The position numbers and the translations under genes are program-made. The notes under the pieces are model-generated. The model searched no databases, had not been told where the DNA came from, and worked only from the letters and a program-made list of their open reading frames with translations. Positions 35,806-44,274 of a stretch of DNA of 64,000 nucleotides are shown piece after piece. Source of the stretch: Ancylomarina subtilis (GTDB lineage: Bacteria; Bacteroidota; Bacteroidia; Bacteroidales; Marinifilaceae); the NCBI RefSeq assembly GCF_004217115.1, contig NZ_SHKN01000001.1:372001-436000 (forward strand). The letters run 5' to 3'. Each line of letters opens with the position of its first letter. Positions within the stretch are counted from its first letter, which is position 1.

Positions 35806-36042
35806 ATGAGTCTATCAAACGAGACAAACAGCAAGATTTCAAGATTAGTAAGTGTTGTGTTCGCACTATTTATTCTCTCATTTATCTATTCACTAGTCGA
35901 TAACTATCCTAATTACAATTCAGCATTTGATTTCGGTAGATCGACTGGAGCCATGTTTGGTCATTTGCTTAAAATATTAGGGACGATTGTTTTATTGGCA
36001 TTGTCAGTTAGAAGTGTTAAAACGGTTTTGTTAAAAGAGTAA
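35806..36042 (+). CDS. Small membrane protein of unknown function
   Basis: The ATG at 35806 (MSLSNETNSK) is preferred to an upstream one at 35764, which lies in the repeat. The 78-residue protein has two predicted transmembrane helices (about 13-31 and 54-72) joined by a short loop, FGRSTGAMFGHLLK. I do not recognise a family. It is followed after about 48 bp by a larger membrane protein with no repeat between, so the two may function together. Confidence 0.65.
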   Translation: MSLSNETNSKISRLVSVVFALFILSFIYSLVDNYPNYNSAFDFGRSTGAMFGHLLKILGTIVLLALSVRSVKTVLLKE

Positions 36043-36090
36043 GGACACGAAGGGCTTTAAAATTATTATTTCACAATTAAATAAAAATTA

Positions 36091-37416
36091 ATGCAGAACG
36101 ATTATACAAAACCGGAATTTAAAAAGTTATTACACAAACTCCAGGAAGAAAGTTGGCAGCTAGAACTACTCATCTCTGGTTTTGCAATTTTTGGTTTAGT
36201 TACAGCAATCCCATCCGTTAGGGAGAGCCTAATAGAAGCTGAAAACAATCACCAAATATATTCGTTTGTAATTTCACTAGTAGCAACCATATCGTGTTAT
36301 ATATTAATTTTCAACCTATTACTTCATGTCTTATTGCGCGGATTATGGATCGGTGCTTTGGGCTTGCGTTATGTATCTGGGGATATCGATTATGATAGTT
36401 TAAAATACAGTGAAAAATTTACTAAATACTTAAAGAAGAGAGTTGGCTCTTTCGATAAATATATTGGCACATTAGAAAACTATTGTAGCGTGATATTTGC
36501 CGTTTCTTTTTTGCTCATTTTTTATGTTTTAGCAATAACATTCACCATACTCGCTATTTCTTTAATTGGAAGCCAAATAATTGGTAACGAAGATTTACCA
36601 GGATGGCTGTCTAAAGGTTTCGGTATCACACTTATGGTGTTTATCACTTTTGGAATGTTTTTCACCTTAATTGACTTTTTAACGCTAGGCTTTCTTAAAA
36701 AGAAAAAATGGCTATCTACCTTTTATTTCCCTGTATATTGGGTCTTTGGATTTATCACCTTGTCTTTTTTGTATAGACCATTGGTTTATAATTTTCTCGA
36801 CAATAAGTTTGGTAAACGATTAAGTTTAGCATTGGTACCCTTCTATATAATAATAGCATTAGCCACAACTCTCAAATACAATGTTTCAAATTTTTTACAA
36901 GACGACATGACTTCGACTGAATATGTTGCTAACAATAATAACTATGAAGATTTATTATGTGATAGCGATGGATTTATTGATCATGTGGCCATCCAATCAA
37001 AAGTCATCTCCGATAACTATGTAAAGGTTTTTGTCTTGTTTTCTGAAAATATAGAAAACAGGATATTTAAGTTTAATCCGGAATTGGAGCCAGATGAAGA
37101 TAGTCGTGGATTGAAATCAGGTGTTACAATTGGTAATGGGCGTAGACTTAAAAGAGGAAAAAGAGATAGTCTAAGACGTGTCTACTTAAAAACATTTAAT
37201 GAAATGTATTCAGTAAAAATCGATACCATTCAGTATGATTCTGATTTTATTATATCCAAAAGTCAAAAAGGTGATTTAGGTTTTGAAACTTTCCTTAGTA
37301 CGAAAGATTTAATAGAAGGCAAACACATATTAAAAGTTGACCGTTTAAGAATCAAAAAAGGGGATACGACAAATTTGAATGTGTCTAAAATTCCATTTTG
37401 GTATTACAAAGATTAA
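36091..37416 (+). CDS. Multi-pass membrane protein of unknown function
   Basis: This 441-residue protein has about seven transmembrane helices in residues 25-280. A soluble, probably periplasmic, C-terminal domain follows (about 285-441), rich in Asp and Lys. The N-terminus (KLLHKLQEESWQLELLISGF) is cytoplasmic and amphipathic. No transporter or enzyme motif is recognised. It pairs with the small membrane protein upstream. An envelope or stress function is possible but unsupported. Confidence 0.75.
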   Translation: MQNDYTKPEFKKLLHKLQEESWQLELLISGFAIFGLVTAIPSVRESLIEAENNHQIYSFVISLVATISCYILIFNLLLHVLLRGLWIGALGLRYVSGDIDYDSLKYSEKFTKYLKKRVGSFDKYIGTLENYCSVIFAVSFLLIFYVLAITFTILAISLIGSQIIGNEDLPGWLSKGFGITLMVFITFGMFFTLIDFLTLGFLKKKKWLSTFYFPVYWVFGFITLSFLYRPLVYNFLDNKFGKRLSLALVPFYIIIALATTLKYNVSNFLQDDMTSTEYVANNNNYEDLLCDSDGFIDHVAIQSKVISDNYVKVFVLFSENIENRIFKFNPELEPDEDSRGLKSGVTIGNGRRLKRGKRDSLRRVYLKTFNEMYSVKIDTIQYDSDFIISKSQKGDLGFETFLSTKDLIEGKHILKVDRLRIKKGDTTNLNVSKIPFWYYKD

Positions 37417-37496
37417 GTAACACTAGCTTCCTAAAAATATAGGACAGAGGGTGGATAGAAGTGTATTTTATAATGCCCAATATTCAAAACGTTACT
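37416..37496. repeat. Short attC-like inverted repeat
   Basis: AGTAAC (37416-37421) overlaps the stop codon of the membrane protein gene and is complementary to GTTACT (37491-37496). Inside, AATATAGGAC on the left resembles the complement of GCCCAATATT on the right. It is weaker than the two elements upstream. Confidence 0.35.
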
Positions 37497-37514
37497 AACA
37501 ACAGCTAAGGATTA

Positions 37515-38306
37515 ATGGATAATTTTGAACACAATAGAGAAAGTTGGAATGAATTAACAGCTTTACACGCAGAATCAAGTTTTTATGATCTTGAAGGTTT
37601 TAAAAAAGGTAAAACATCATTGAATCATATTGAGATTGAGGAATTGGGAGATATAAAGGGGAAGAAGCTGCTTCACCTGCAGTGTCATTTTGGAATGGAT
37701 ACATTATCATTAGCCAGACAAGGAGCTGAAGTCGTGGGTGTTGATATTTCCGATGCTTCAATCCAAAAAGCGAGAGAAATGTCTGCTGAATTAAAAATCC
37801 CGGCAAAGTTTGTGCGTTCAAATGTATATGACATTGAGAATGTCTTAAATGAGACTTTTGATATTGTTTACGTTTCTTATGGCGCAATTAACTGGTTGGA
37901 TGACCTTGACAAATGGGCGAAAATTATAAGTCGATATTTGAAACCCAATGGCACTTTTTACATGGTTGAATTTCATCCATTCAGATACATGTTTAATGAT
38001 CAGTCTGAAATTTCTTATAGTTATTTCAAATCAAAGCCATATGAAACAGTTGTCGATAAATCTTACACCGAGGAATCTGAAATTTCAAATAAGGATTTAA
38101 AACACATTGAATGGCATCATAGTTTAAGTGAAGTTATTAATAGCTTAATCACTAATGGATTGAAAATAGAATTTTTTAATGAATTTCCTTATCAGGTTTA
38201 TAATTGTTTTCCTAATTTGATTGAAGATGAAAAAGGAAAATGGGTTTCTAAAAAATATGGTGATAAGATTCCTCTGATGTATTCTATTAAAGCAAGAAAA
38301 GTATGA
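37515..38306 (+). CDS. Class I SAM-dependent methyltransferase
   Basis: This 263-residue protein has the SAM-binding motif I LLHLQCHFGMDTLSLARQG, the acidic end of strand 2 in VVGVDISD, and DIVYVSYGAINWLDDL for the later motifs. It resembles the UbiE/Methyltransf_11 group. The acceptor substrate is unknown. It is a stand-alone gene between inverted repeats in the accessory segment. Confidence 0.88.
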   Translation: MDNFEHNRESWNELTALHAESSFYDLEGFKKGKTSLNHIEIEELGDIKGKKLLHLQCHFGMDTLSLARQGAEVVGVDISDASIQKAREMSAELKIPAKFVRSNVYDIENVLNETFDIVYVSYGAINWLDDLDKWAKIISRYLKPNGTFYMVEFHPFRYMFNDQSEISYSYFKSKPYETVVDKSYTEESEISNKDLKHIEWHHSLSEVINSLITNGLKIEFFNEFPYQVYNCFPNLIEDEKGKWVSKKYGDKIPLMYSIKARKV

Positions 38307-38314
38307 ACAAACGA

Positions 38315-38359
38315 TTGGGCTCAATGCAGGTTCGAAAGCCTATACGGCCATTAGCCCAA
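38315..38359. repeat. Hairpin-forming inverted repeat
   Basis: TTGGGCT (38315-38321) pairs with AGCCCAA (38353-38359), with an AATG/CATT extension. GCCCAAC at its right end fits an attC R'' box, but in reverse orientation. GAAAGC and TAGCCCA also occur in the elements at 40485 and 42823. Confidence 0.4.
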
Positions 38360-38380
38360 CCCTAAAAAAGGAGATAAGAA

Positions 38381-39448
38381 ATGAAACTTGAAGATTTAGG
38401 CTATCATACAGAATTGGAAAACTACCGAAAGGATCAAAATCTTGATTCGTTTGGGGTGGGAAGAGTCATTTCCGAGCATAAGGAAAGATACGTTGTGAAA
38501 ACAACTGAAAAAGAATACGATGGTGAAATCATAGGAAACCTGCGTTTTTTGGCAAGTAAGAGGTCTGATTTTCCTGCTGTTGGCGATTGGGTGGCAATTT
38601 CGGAGTACGATGAGGATAAAGTGCTTATTCATGCCGTTTTTCCAAGACAGACCATCATCGAACGACAATCTGTTGGTAAGCAAGGGGAGAAACAAATTAT
38701 AGCAAGCAATATTGATTACGCCTTTATTGTGCAGGCTGTCGACCGGGATTTTAGTATTAACAGAATAGAACGATATCTGACCATTTGCAACACGTCAAAG
38801 GTCAAACCAATTGTCATTCTCAACAAAATAGACCTGGTAAGCGAGGCCGAATTAACAAAGATGATTAGCAGCCTTCGCGAACGGGTACATACAGCGCCCA
38901 TATTGGCAATTAGTAATGCATCTCATAAAGGGATTGAAGAACTGAAACAGATTATAGAAAAAGCTAAAACCTATTGTTTGCTGGGCTCATCGGGAGTCGG
39001 CAAATCGACCCTCTTGAATCATCTTTTGGGTAAAGACCTGATGCGTACAGATGCCATAAGTGAAAGCTCAAACAGAGGCAAACATGTTACCAGTCATCGG
39101 GAGATGCATATCCTGGAAAATGGTGGGATTATAATTGATAATCCAGGAATGAGAGAAGTTGGAATTGCCGATTCGGCCAGTGGCTTAGAAATTACATTTG
39201 AAACCATAGTCGCATTAGCGAAGCGATGCAAGTTTAAGGACTGTACACATACAACTGAAACCGGCTGTGTGATTGTGACAGCCCTCGAAAGTGGGGAGAT
39301 AGATACCTTGTCCTACGAAAACTACTTGAAAATGGAACGGGAAAAAGAGCACTTTGAATCGACTGTTGCTGAAAGGCGTAAAAAAGACAAAGATTTTGGT
39401 AAGATGATTAAGAACTATAAAAAAGACAAAAAAAATAAGAAGAATTGA
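38381..39448 (+). CDS. rsgA: RsgA-type circularly permuted GTPase (accessory paralogue candidate)
   Basis: This 355-residue protein has an N-terminal OB fold, then the permuted G motifs G4 (ILNKIDLV), G1 (GSSGVGKS, 202-209) and G3 (DNPGM). A C-terminal zinc motif follows, CKFKDCTHTTETGCVI, and a Lys-rich tail. RsgA proteins act in late 30S ribosomal subunit maturation and are involved in stress dormancy. It is longer than the usual Bacteroidota RsgA of about 310 residues and lies among accessory genes, so it may be a second copy. Whether a core rsgA exists elsewhere is not visible. Confidence 0.9.
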   Translation: MKLEDLGYHTELENYRKDQNLDSFGVGRVISEHKERYVVKTTEKEYDGEIIGNLRFLASKRSDFPAVGDWVAISEYDEDKVLIHAVFPRQTIIERQSVGKQGEKQIIASNIDYAFIVQAVDRDFSINRIERYLTICNTSKVKPIVILNKIDLVSEAELTKMISSLRERVHTAPILAISNASHKGIEELKQIIEKAKTYCLLGSSGVGKSTLLNHLLGKDLMRTDAISESSNRGKHVTSHREMHILENGGIIIDNPGMREVGIADSASGLEITFETIVALAKRCKFKDCTHTTETGCVIVTALESGEIDTLSYENYLKMEREKEHFESTVAERRKKDKDFGKMIKNYKKDKKNKKN

Positions 39449-39588
39449 GTACAATCATATAACTAAAAGAACAGGCCTGAATTCAGATGAAGCCTCGCTG
39501 GCGAGTGGTAGGACTTTGTTGTAATTGGTGACGAAGCTTAGAAAGAATATTATAACACATTTTATTAAAAATATAAACGATCAAACAG

Positions 39589-40407
39589 ATGAAGAAAGAA
39601 ATTAAATATTCGGTCATTTTTATTGTGATTGTACTCATTCTTAGTTGGAGTCTCACGATGTTCTTTTTTTCAAAACCGGAAACAGTGCAATTATTTCCTT
39701 TAGTGATGTTTATTCCTGCAATCGTGGGCATCATTATAAATTCGATACGCTATAAGTCGTTTAAATTGGTTTTTAAACCTATAACGACTAGGATAAACCT
39801 GAAATCAATTTTATTCTCACTCATTTATCCTTTATTATTTATTGGATTAGTGGCTATCGTCCTTTCTTTAACAGGTATCGGTAAATTTAATTCAGACAAA
39901 CTATCGGAATTAAGTAATTTCCCTTCAATTGAGATGATAATCATTGGATTTCTCTTAATGTTTGGTGAAGAATATGGCTGGAGAGGTTTTTTATTGAAAG
40001 AATTAGCGACAGCTAAAGGGAAAATATACAGTGCAATAGTTGTAGGTATCGTTTGGGCGTTATGGCATGGGCCAGTTGTATTTGGATTAGCTAATCAGAC
40101 AAATATGGAAAACCCACTTTTGATTTCAGTTATACAGATGGGGGCAGTCTTTGTTTTCTCACTACCATTTGCATATTCGTATTTTTTAACAAACAATATA
40201 TTACCTCCTATGATATTTCATTTTGTCTGGAACTTTTATAACCCAATGATACTTGGTAATATCTACCAGAATCAGCCAGGAATTATAGAGGGAAATATGA
40301 TTTATATTAATGGTGAGGGCCTGGCGGGAATAATTTTTGGCTCAATATTTATAATATGGTATATCAATACATTTAAAAAGAGCTCAATTAAGAGCATTAC
40401 GAGTTAA
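39589..40407 (+). CDS. CPBP family intramembrane glutamic protease (CAAX-type)
   Basis: This 272-residue polytopic protein has the three Abi/CPBP motifs: EEYGWRGFLLKEL (EExxxR), ALWHGPVVF (FxxxH type) and FHFVWNFYNP (HxxxN type). Members cleave within membranes or protect against bacteriocins and phage. It is a single gene in the accessory segment. The catalytic Glu pair, Arg and both His are present, so it should be active. The target is unknown. Confidence 0.9.
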   Translation: MKKEIKYSVIFIVIVLILSWSLTMFFFSKPETVQLFPLVMFIPAIVGIIINSIRYKSFKLVFKPITTRINLKSILFSLIYPLLFIGLVAIVLSLTGIGKFNSDKLSELSNFPSIEMIIIGFLLMFGEEYGWRGFLLKELATAKGKIYSAIVVGIVWALWHGPVVFGLANQTNMENPLLISVIQMGAVFVFSLPFAYSYFLTNNILPPMIFHFVWNFYNPMILGNIYQNQPGIIEGNMIYINGEGLAGIIFGSIFIIWYINTFKKSSIKSITS

Positions 40408-40423
40408 ATATGGTCAGAAATAC

Positions 40424-40530
40424 AAGCTGCCATAACAACTATGCGTTCATATACCATAGGCAGTAGTCCCTATGGGGTGGGACTGAAAGCTTAGTTAAAT
40501 TGATGAATACCTGCAAGCCCATTTGAAATC
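40424..40530. repeat. attC-like repeat element, copy with shared 39-bp segment
   Basis: It starts with CCATAAC near 40424-40432 and contains ATACCATAGGC (40451-40461), also found in the element at 35611. Its segment 40485-40523 matches 42823-42861 at 33 of 39 positions without gaps. AGTCCC/GGGACT (40465-40470, 40480-40485) gives an inner hairpin. A right-hand GTTRRRY box is not evident, so it may be a partial copy. Confidence 0.5.
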
Positions 40531-40597
40531 ACGAACGTCTTTAAAATCGACTTCGAAATTTTGCAAAACCATTAGACCTAATATTTTAGAAACTACG

Positions 40598-41950
40598 ATG
40601 CAAAAACTACATTTGAGTCTGATATTAATTTTTCTTGCCGGAACGCTCTTTGGACAAAAGAATTTTAGTGCAAAGGAAATTCAAGAGGATATTGATTTTT
40701 TTCAGAAAACACTGGTTGAAGTTCATCCTAATCCTTTTAAAACATTATCAGAAACCTCCTTTAATCATCAATTAGAACTTGTAATAAATCAGTTAAACTA
40801 TCCTTGTTCGCAAAAGGATTTTTATCTTATGTTTTCCCCAATAGTGGCAAAACTTGGTGACGCACACACGGGTGTATATTATTATCCTCAGAATATTCTA
40901 TTATTTCCTTTAGAATTAAAAAAAGTCCAAAATAGGATTATTATTTCATGCAATTTTACCGACAACAAAAGCATCCAGCCGGGAACGGAATTAGTTGCAA
41001 TAAATGACATTAGTACGATAGAAATTATCGATAGCTTGACCAATTATGAATCAGGTGAAGTTAGGTCATTGAGAGAAGATTTCTTACTATCATCAGACTT
41101 CCCCTATCTACTTTACACAGTATATGGTTTCAAAGACACTTTCAAACTAACATTGAGAGTAAAAGATGAAGTATTTACCAGCACAACAAAAATAAATGGC
41201 CTTTTGTCAGACTCTCTTGATGTTAAAAAAGAAAGCTTAGCCAAACAACCCTTCAGTATGTTTATTAATGAAAATATGAACTTGGCTCTATTAACCATTA
41301 ATACCTTTGAATACGGTTATTTAGATGAATTTAAAATGTTTTTGAAGAATTCAATTCATAAAATAAAAGGAAAATCTATTTCTAATTTAATTATAGATAT
41401 AAGGGAGAATGATGGAGGAAGTTCATCTTTAGGTGATGAGTTATTAAGGTATATTTCAGACAAAGAGTTTTGTCAAGAATCAAAAGAAATATTAAAAGTT
41501 AGTCAATCATACTTAAATCAAAACGACAGCAAGTTAAAAGATCGTATTGGGAGTATAAAAACAACGATTACAGGATTAAATCATTTAATCAAACCATATC
41601 CTTGCAATAAACGATTTAGTGGACAAGTCTATATTCTTATTGGTCCTCATACATTTTCTGCAGGCTCTGAATTTGCAGTTGCAGTTAAAGATTATGGTTT
41701 AGGTATTTTTATTGGTGAAGAAACAGGAGGAAGGGCAACTTCATTTGGTGAAATGCAAGGTTTTTTTCTTCCTAATACTAGGCTGCGTTTTGGAATATCT
41801 TGTAAGAAATTCTTTAGACCCAATCAAACGGATGATGGAAAAGGAGTAATGCCTGATTTTTATGTTCCTCGAAATTTTGAAGACCTCTGTCATAATATTG
41901 ACACTGTTTTGAATTTTACGAAGAATTTAATTTTAGATAATGGGCAATGA
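40598..41950 (+). CDS. Exported S41 family peptidase
   Basis: The ATG at 40598 starts a signal peptide (MQKLHLSLILIFLAGTLFGQ); an open frame upstream to 40523 has no similarity. The 450-residue protein has an S41 (C-terminal processing peptidase) core: NLIIDIRENDGG, the nucleophile Ser in GPHTFSAGSEFAVA, and GEETGGRATSFG. A helical N-terminal domain precedes it; there is no clear PDZ. It probably cleaves periplasmic proteins or peptides. It stands alone between repeats. Confidence 0.9.
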   Translation: MQKLHLSLILIFLAGTLFGQKNFSAKEIQEDIDFFQKTLVEVHPNPFKTLSETSFNHQLELVINQLNYPCSQKDFYLMFSPIVAKLGDAHTGVYYYPQNILLFPLELKKVQNRIIISCNFTDNKSIQPGTELVAINDISTIEIIDSLTNYESGEVRSLREDFLLSSDFPYLLYTVYGFKDTFKLTLRVKDEVFTSTTKINGLLSDSLDVKKESLAKQPFSMFINENMNLALLTINTFEYGYLDEFKMFLKNSIHKIKGKSISNLIIDIRENDGGSSSLGDELLRYISDKEFCQESKEILKVSQSYLNQNDSKLKDRIGSIKTTITGLNHLIKPYPCNKRFSGQVYILIGPHTFSAGSEFAVAVKDYGLGIFIGEETGGRATSFGEMQGFFLPNTRLRFGISCKKFFRPNQTDDGKGVMPDFYVPRNFEDLCHNIDTVLNFTKNLILDNGQ

Positions 41951-42082
41951 TGAAAAAATGACATACGATAAGGAAAAATACAAAATTTGGGATTGGAAAA
42001 GCCCTGGGATTATCCAAAATGTGACTTATGGGGAATGATCTAATTTTTGAAACTGTTAGTAATTAATAAGACAATTGTGATT

Positions 42083-42772
42083 ATGGATAAGAAAAAAGGA
42101 AAACTCAAGAAGATTATATTCGGTATTGTTGGAACAATAATTCTTTTTATAATAGTTGTGATTGCCAACTTAATAATTTTTGAAAAGCGAGCATCGGTTG
42201 TTTCAAAAGGGCAACCCATAGAAAATTATAAGGGGTCGAATTGTGCGCTTTTAGTCGTAGATATCCAAGAAGCGACAACAGGAGAAGTTTCAACGAATCC
42301 TTTCTATTCGATGAACTCTGACTCTTTAATAAAAAATATCAACCGTATAACTGATACTTTTAAGAACAGAGATTTCTTAGTTGTATACATCAGAAGTGAA
42401 ATTTCGGATCCATTAATAAATCTATTAAATAATTCATTTGCAAAGGGGAGTTTGGGAGCCAAATTTGATAAGCGGATGAAATTCGATTCAGGTTTGGAAG
42501 TTATTAAAAGTAGAAATGATGCCTTTATTGATACGGAACTTGATCGTATTTTGACGGGTAATAGAATAAGTGAATTATATCTTGTTGGCTTAGATGCTGC
42601 TTATTGCATAAATATAACCTCTGAAGCTGCGCAGAATAGAAATTATACGGTTAAACTTATCGATGAAGCAATTTTATCAGAATCAGAAACCATGAAAGAT
42701 AGTATGATGGTAGATTTTAAAGAAAGAGGAATTAAGATTATAAGCATAGACAGCATCAATATAATGAAATAG
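42083..42772 (+). CDS. Membrane-anchored isochorismatase-like cysteine hydrolase
   Basis: The start at 42083 (MDKKKGKLKK) gives a basic N-terminus and one transmembrane helix (about 10-30). The hydrolase domain has the conserved Asp in CALLVVDIQEA, the Lys/Ser-Ala-Phe-like region KSRNDAFIDTEL and the catalytic Cys in GLDAAYCINITSEAA. The triad Asp, Lys, Cys therefore seems intact. The family includes nicotinamidases and isochorismatases. The membrane anchor is unusual, and the substrate unknown. Confidence 0.87.
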   Translation: MDKKKGKLKKIIFGIVGTIILFIIVVIANLIIFEKRASVVSKGQPIENYKGSNCALLVVDIQEATTGEVSTNPFYSMNSDSLIKNINRITDTFKNRDFLVVYIRSEISDPLINLLNNSFAKGSLGAKFDKRMKFDSGLEVIKSRNDAFIDTELDRILTGNRISELYLVGLDAAYCINITSEAAQNRNYTVKLIDEAILSESETMKDSMMVDFKERGIKIISIDSINIMK

Positions 42773-42778
42773 AAAATA

Positions 42779-42870
42779 CGAAAGCCTCACCTTATATATA
42801 CATGGCCGTTGACGTGCAGTTTGAAAGCTTAGTTCAATAAATGAACACCAGCTAGCCCATTAAAATGACT
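42779..42870. repeat. Repeat element related to that at 40424
   Basis: Segment 42823-42861 matches 40485-40523 at 33 of 39 positions. The left part has ACATGGCCGTTG, similar to ACAAGTGGCCGTTATGC at the right end of the element behind hamB. It probably is a truncated or rearranged member of the same family. Confidence 0.45.
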
Positions 42871-42928
42871 CACGCGCTTTATTTTGAGATTTAATAATTT
42901 GAAAAAAATAGATCAAAGTTATTTGATA

Positions 42929-43372
42929 ATGAATGATAATGCTCGTACAAGCAATTGGATAAATAAAAATTTGAAAGAGCTTTCGCAGCTTAGTGGTAAA
43001 CAAGGGATTGAAATCCTGCATAAATGTGGCGGAGCTTGTTGCGAATCGTCCGATCTTTACCAGGGGGCTTGTCAAGTCAGAAATGAAAATGCCTCTGAAA
43101 CGGATATGGATGTTCTTTTTAATGCTTTTAAAGCGGACTATTGCAATTCAGACGATCTTACAAAAGAAGGGAATACAATAAGTTTGATATTTGAATCCTG
43201 TACCTGTCCTATGGTCAAAAATGGAGTGAAGGATGCATTTCTGTGCAACTGTACAGTTGGCTACTCTAAAAACTTATTCGAGACCTTATTTGATAGAAAA
43301 GTGAGAGTCGATTTGGAAAAATCGATTTTAAGAGGAGACTCTATTTGCAAGCAAATCATCACTGTTATTTAA
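42929..43372 (+). CDS. Cysteine-rich protein of unknown function (DUF6144-like)
   Basis: The ATG at 42929 (MNDNARTSNW) is chosen; a TTG at 42884 lies in the repeat. The 147-residue protein has ten Cys, in HKCGGACCESS, QGACQVR, SCTCPM and FLCNCTVGYSK, and ends DLEKSILRGDSICKQIITV. The last segment resembles V4R/ATC-hydrolase-like domains in which a Cys closes a metal or heme pocket. Family assignment is tentative. It is a single gene in the accessory segment, followed by small membrane proteins. Confidence 0.75.
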   Translation: MNDNARTSNWINKNLKELSQLSGKQGIEILHKCGGACCESSDLYQGACQVRNENASETDMDVLFNAFKADYCNSDDLTKEGNTISLIFESCTCPMVKNGVKDAFLCNCTVGYSKNLFETLFDRKVRVDLEKSILRGDSICKQIITVI

Positions 43373-43432
43373 AATAATCTTTCTGTGCCAATACTACAGA
43401 TTTTTAAAGTATAATAATAAAATTTAAGAATA

Positions 43433-43669
43433 ATGAATCAACCAAATCCATCAGCAGCTTTTTTGCCATTAATTTTAATCTTTCTGGTAATTGCCATAGC
43501 TGTATATAAACTCGCAAAAGAAAAAGGAAAAAATGTTGCCCTATGGACAATGCTAGCATGTATTCCTATAGTAAATATCATAAGTGTTATATATATAGTG
43601 GGTGCGACAAATTCAAGGCTCGAAGCTAAAATTGACAGGTTGTTAAAAGAGTTGGATAGGGAAGAGTAA
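43433..43669 (+). CDS. Small membrane protein
   Basis: A 78-residue protein with two hydrophobic segments (9-25 and about 36-58, NVALWTMLACIPIVNIISVI) and a charged helical C-terminus. It resembles small PLDc_N-like or superinfection-immunity-like membrane proteins but no certain family is recognised. It is 41 bp before another small membrane protein and may be co-transcribed with it. Confidence 0.6.
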   Translation: MNQPNPSAAFLPLILIFLVIAIAVYKLAKEKGKNVALWTMLACIPIVNIISVIYIVGATNSRLEAKIDRLLKELDREE

Positions 43670-43710
43670 GTTAAAGAAGGGGTTATTTGATCGTTAAAGA
43701 ATAAAAACAT

Positions 43711-43989
43711 ATGGGCGGATCGGGTAGTTTATTGAATATGATAGTAAGCATGAGACAGAATCGTGCTAACAGGCCATCGAATAGACAAAAGTTTAGATCG
43801 GATACTGGTGATATTCATTATAAAAATCATGCTAAAGTTCTACATTTTAAAGAAGTCCCTAAAGAGGAATTGGAGCGGATAAAAAAAGATATCAGAGAGA
43901 AATCGCGAGCAGAACAAAGGAAGTTGACTGTAGTCTTTATTGTTGTTGCTGTACTGGTATGTACTTTAATGTTTATTCTTTTTTATTGA
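43711..43989 (+). CDS. Small conserved single-pass membrane protein
   Basis: This 92-residue protein begins MGGSGSLLNMIVSMRQNR, an opening shared by short Bacteroidota proteins of unknown function. A charged middle part (PKEELERIKKDIREKSRAE) and a C-terminal transmembrane helix (about 72-91) follow. It may be tail-anchored. No function can be given. It lies directly behind another small membrane protein gene. Confidence 0.65.
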   Translation: MGGSGSLLNMIVSMRQNRANRPSNRQKFRSDTGDIHYKNHAKVLHFKEVPKEELERIKKDIREKSRAEQRKLTVVFIVVAVLVCTLMFILFY

Positions 43990-44086
43990 AAGAAGAATCA
44001 TGCCAGCATGCAGCTCGTGCTTTTGTGAATTAATATACTAAACTGACCAAACTATTTTTAAACAGACTGAAAGAGTTGGATTTATA

Positions 44087-44203
44087 ATGTTTGAGGTAAA
44101 TAATAAAAACGGCTTGAGCCCTGAGGATCTAATTGTTCCGATGAAGTTCACTTTTTTATTACAATTAAAACATTACTCAAGTCTTATAATTGACCTTTCC
44201 TGA
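44087..44203 (+). CDS. Possible 38-residue peptide
   Basis: An ATG at 44087 opens a frame of 38 codons (MFEVNNKNGLSPEDLIVPMK, then a hydrophobic part) ending at TGA (44201-44203). NGLSPEDLIVP looks protein-like, but there is no homologue I know and no operon support. It may be a remnant. The rest of the 285-bp gap 43990-44274 shows nothing. Confidence 0.2.
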   Translation: MFEVNNKNGLSPEDLIVPMKFTFLLQLKHYSSLIIDLS

Positions 44204-44274
44204 TACACATCTTACAAATGATGGTGAGATTTTAAATAATTAATACGGTAATATTAAATGTGACAAAATATTTT

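Noticed and set aside
41958-42038. 26-codon frame (MTYDKEKYKIWDWKSPGI ...) between the S41 peptidase and the hydrolase
   Set aside because: It looks protein-like but is too short to support; it may be a gene remnant.
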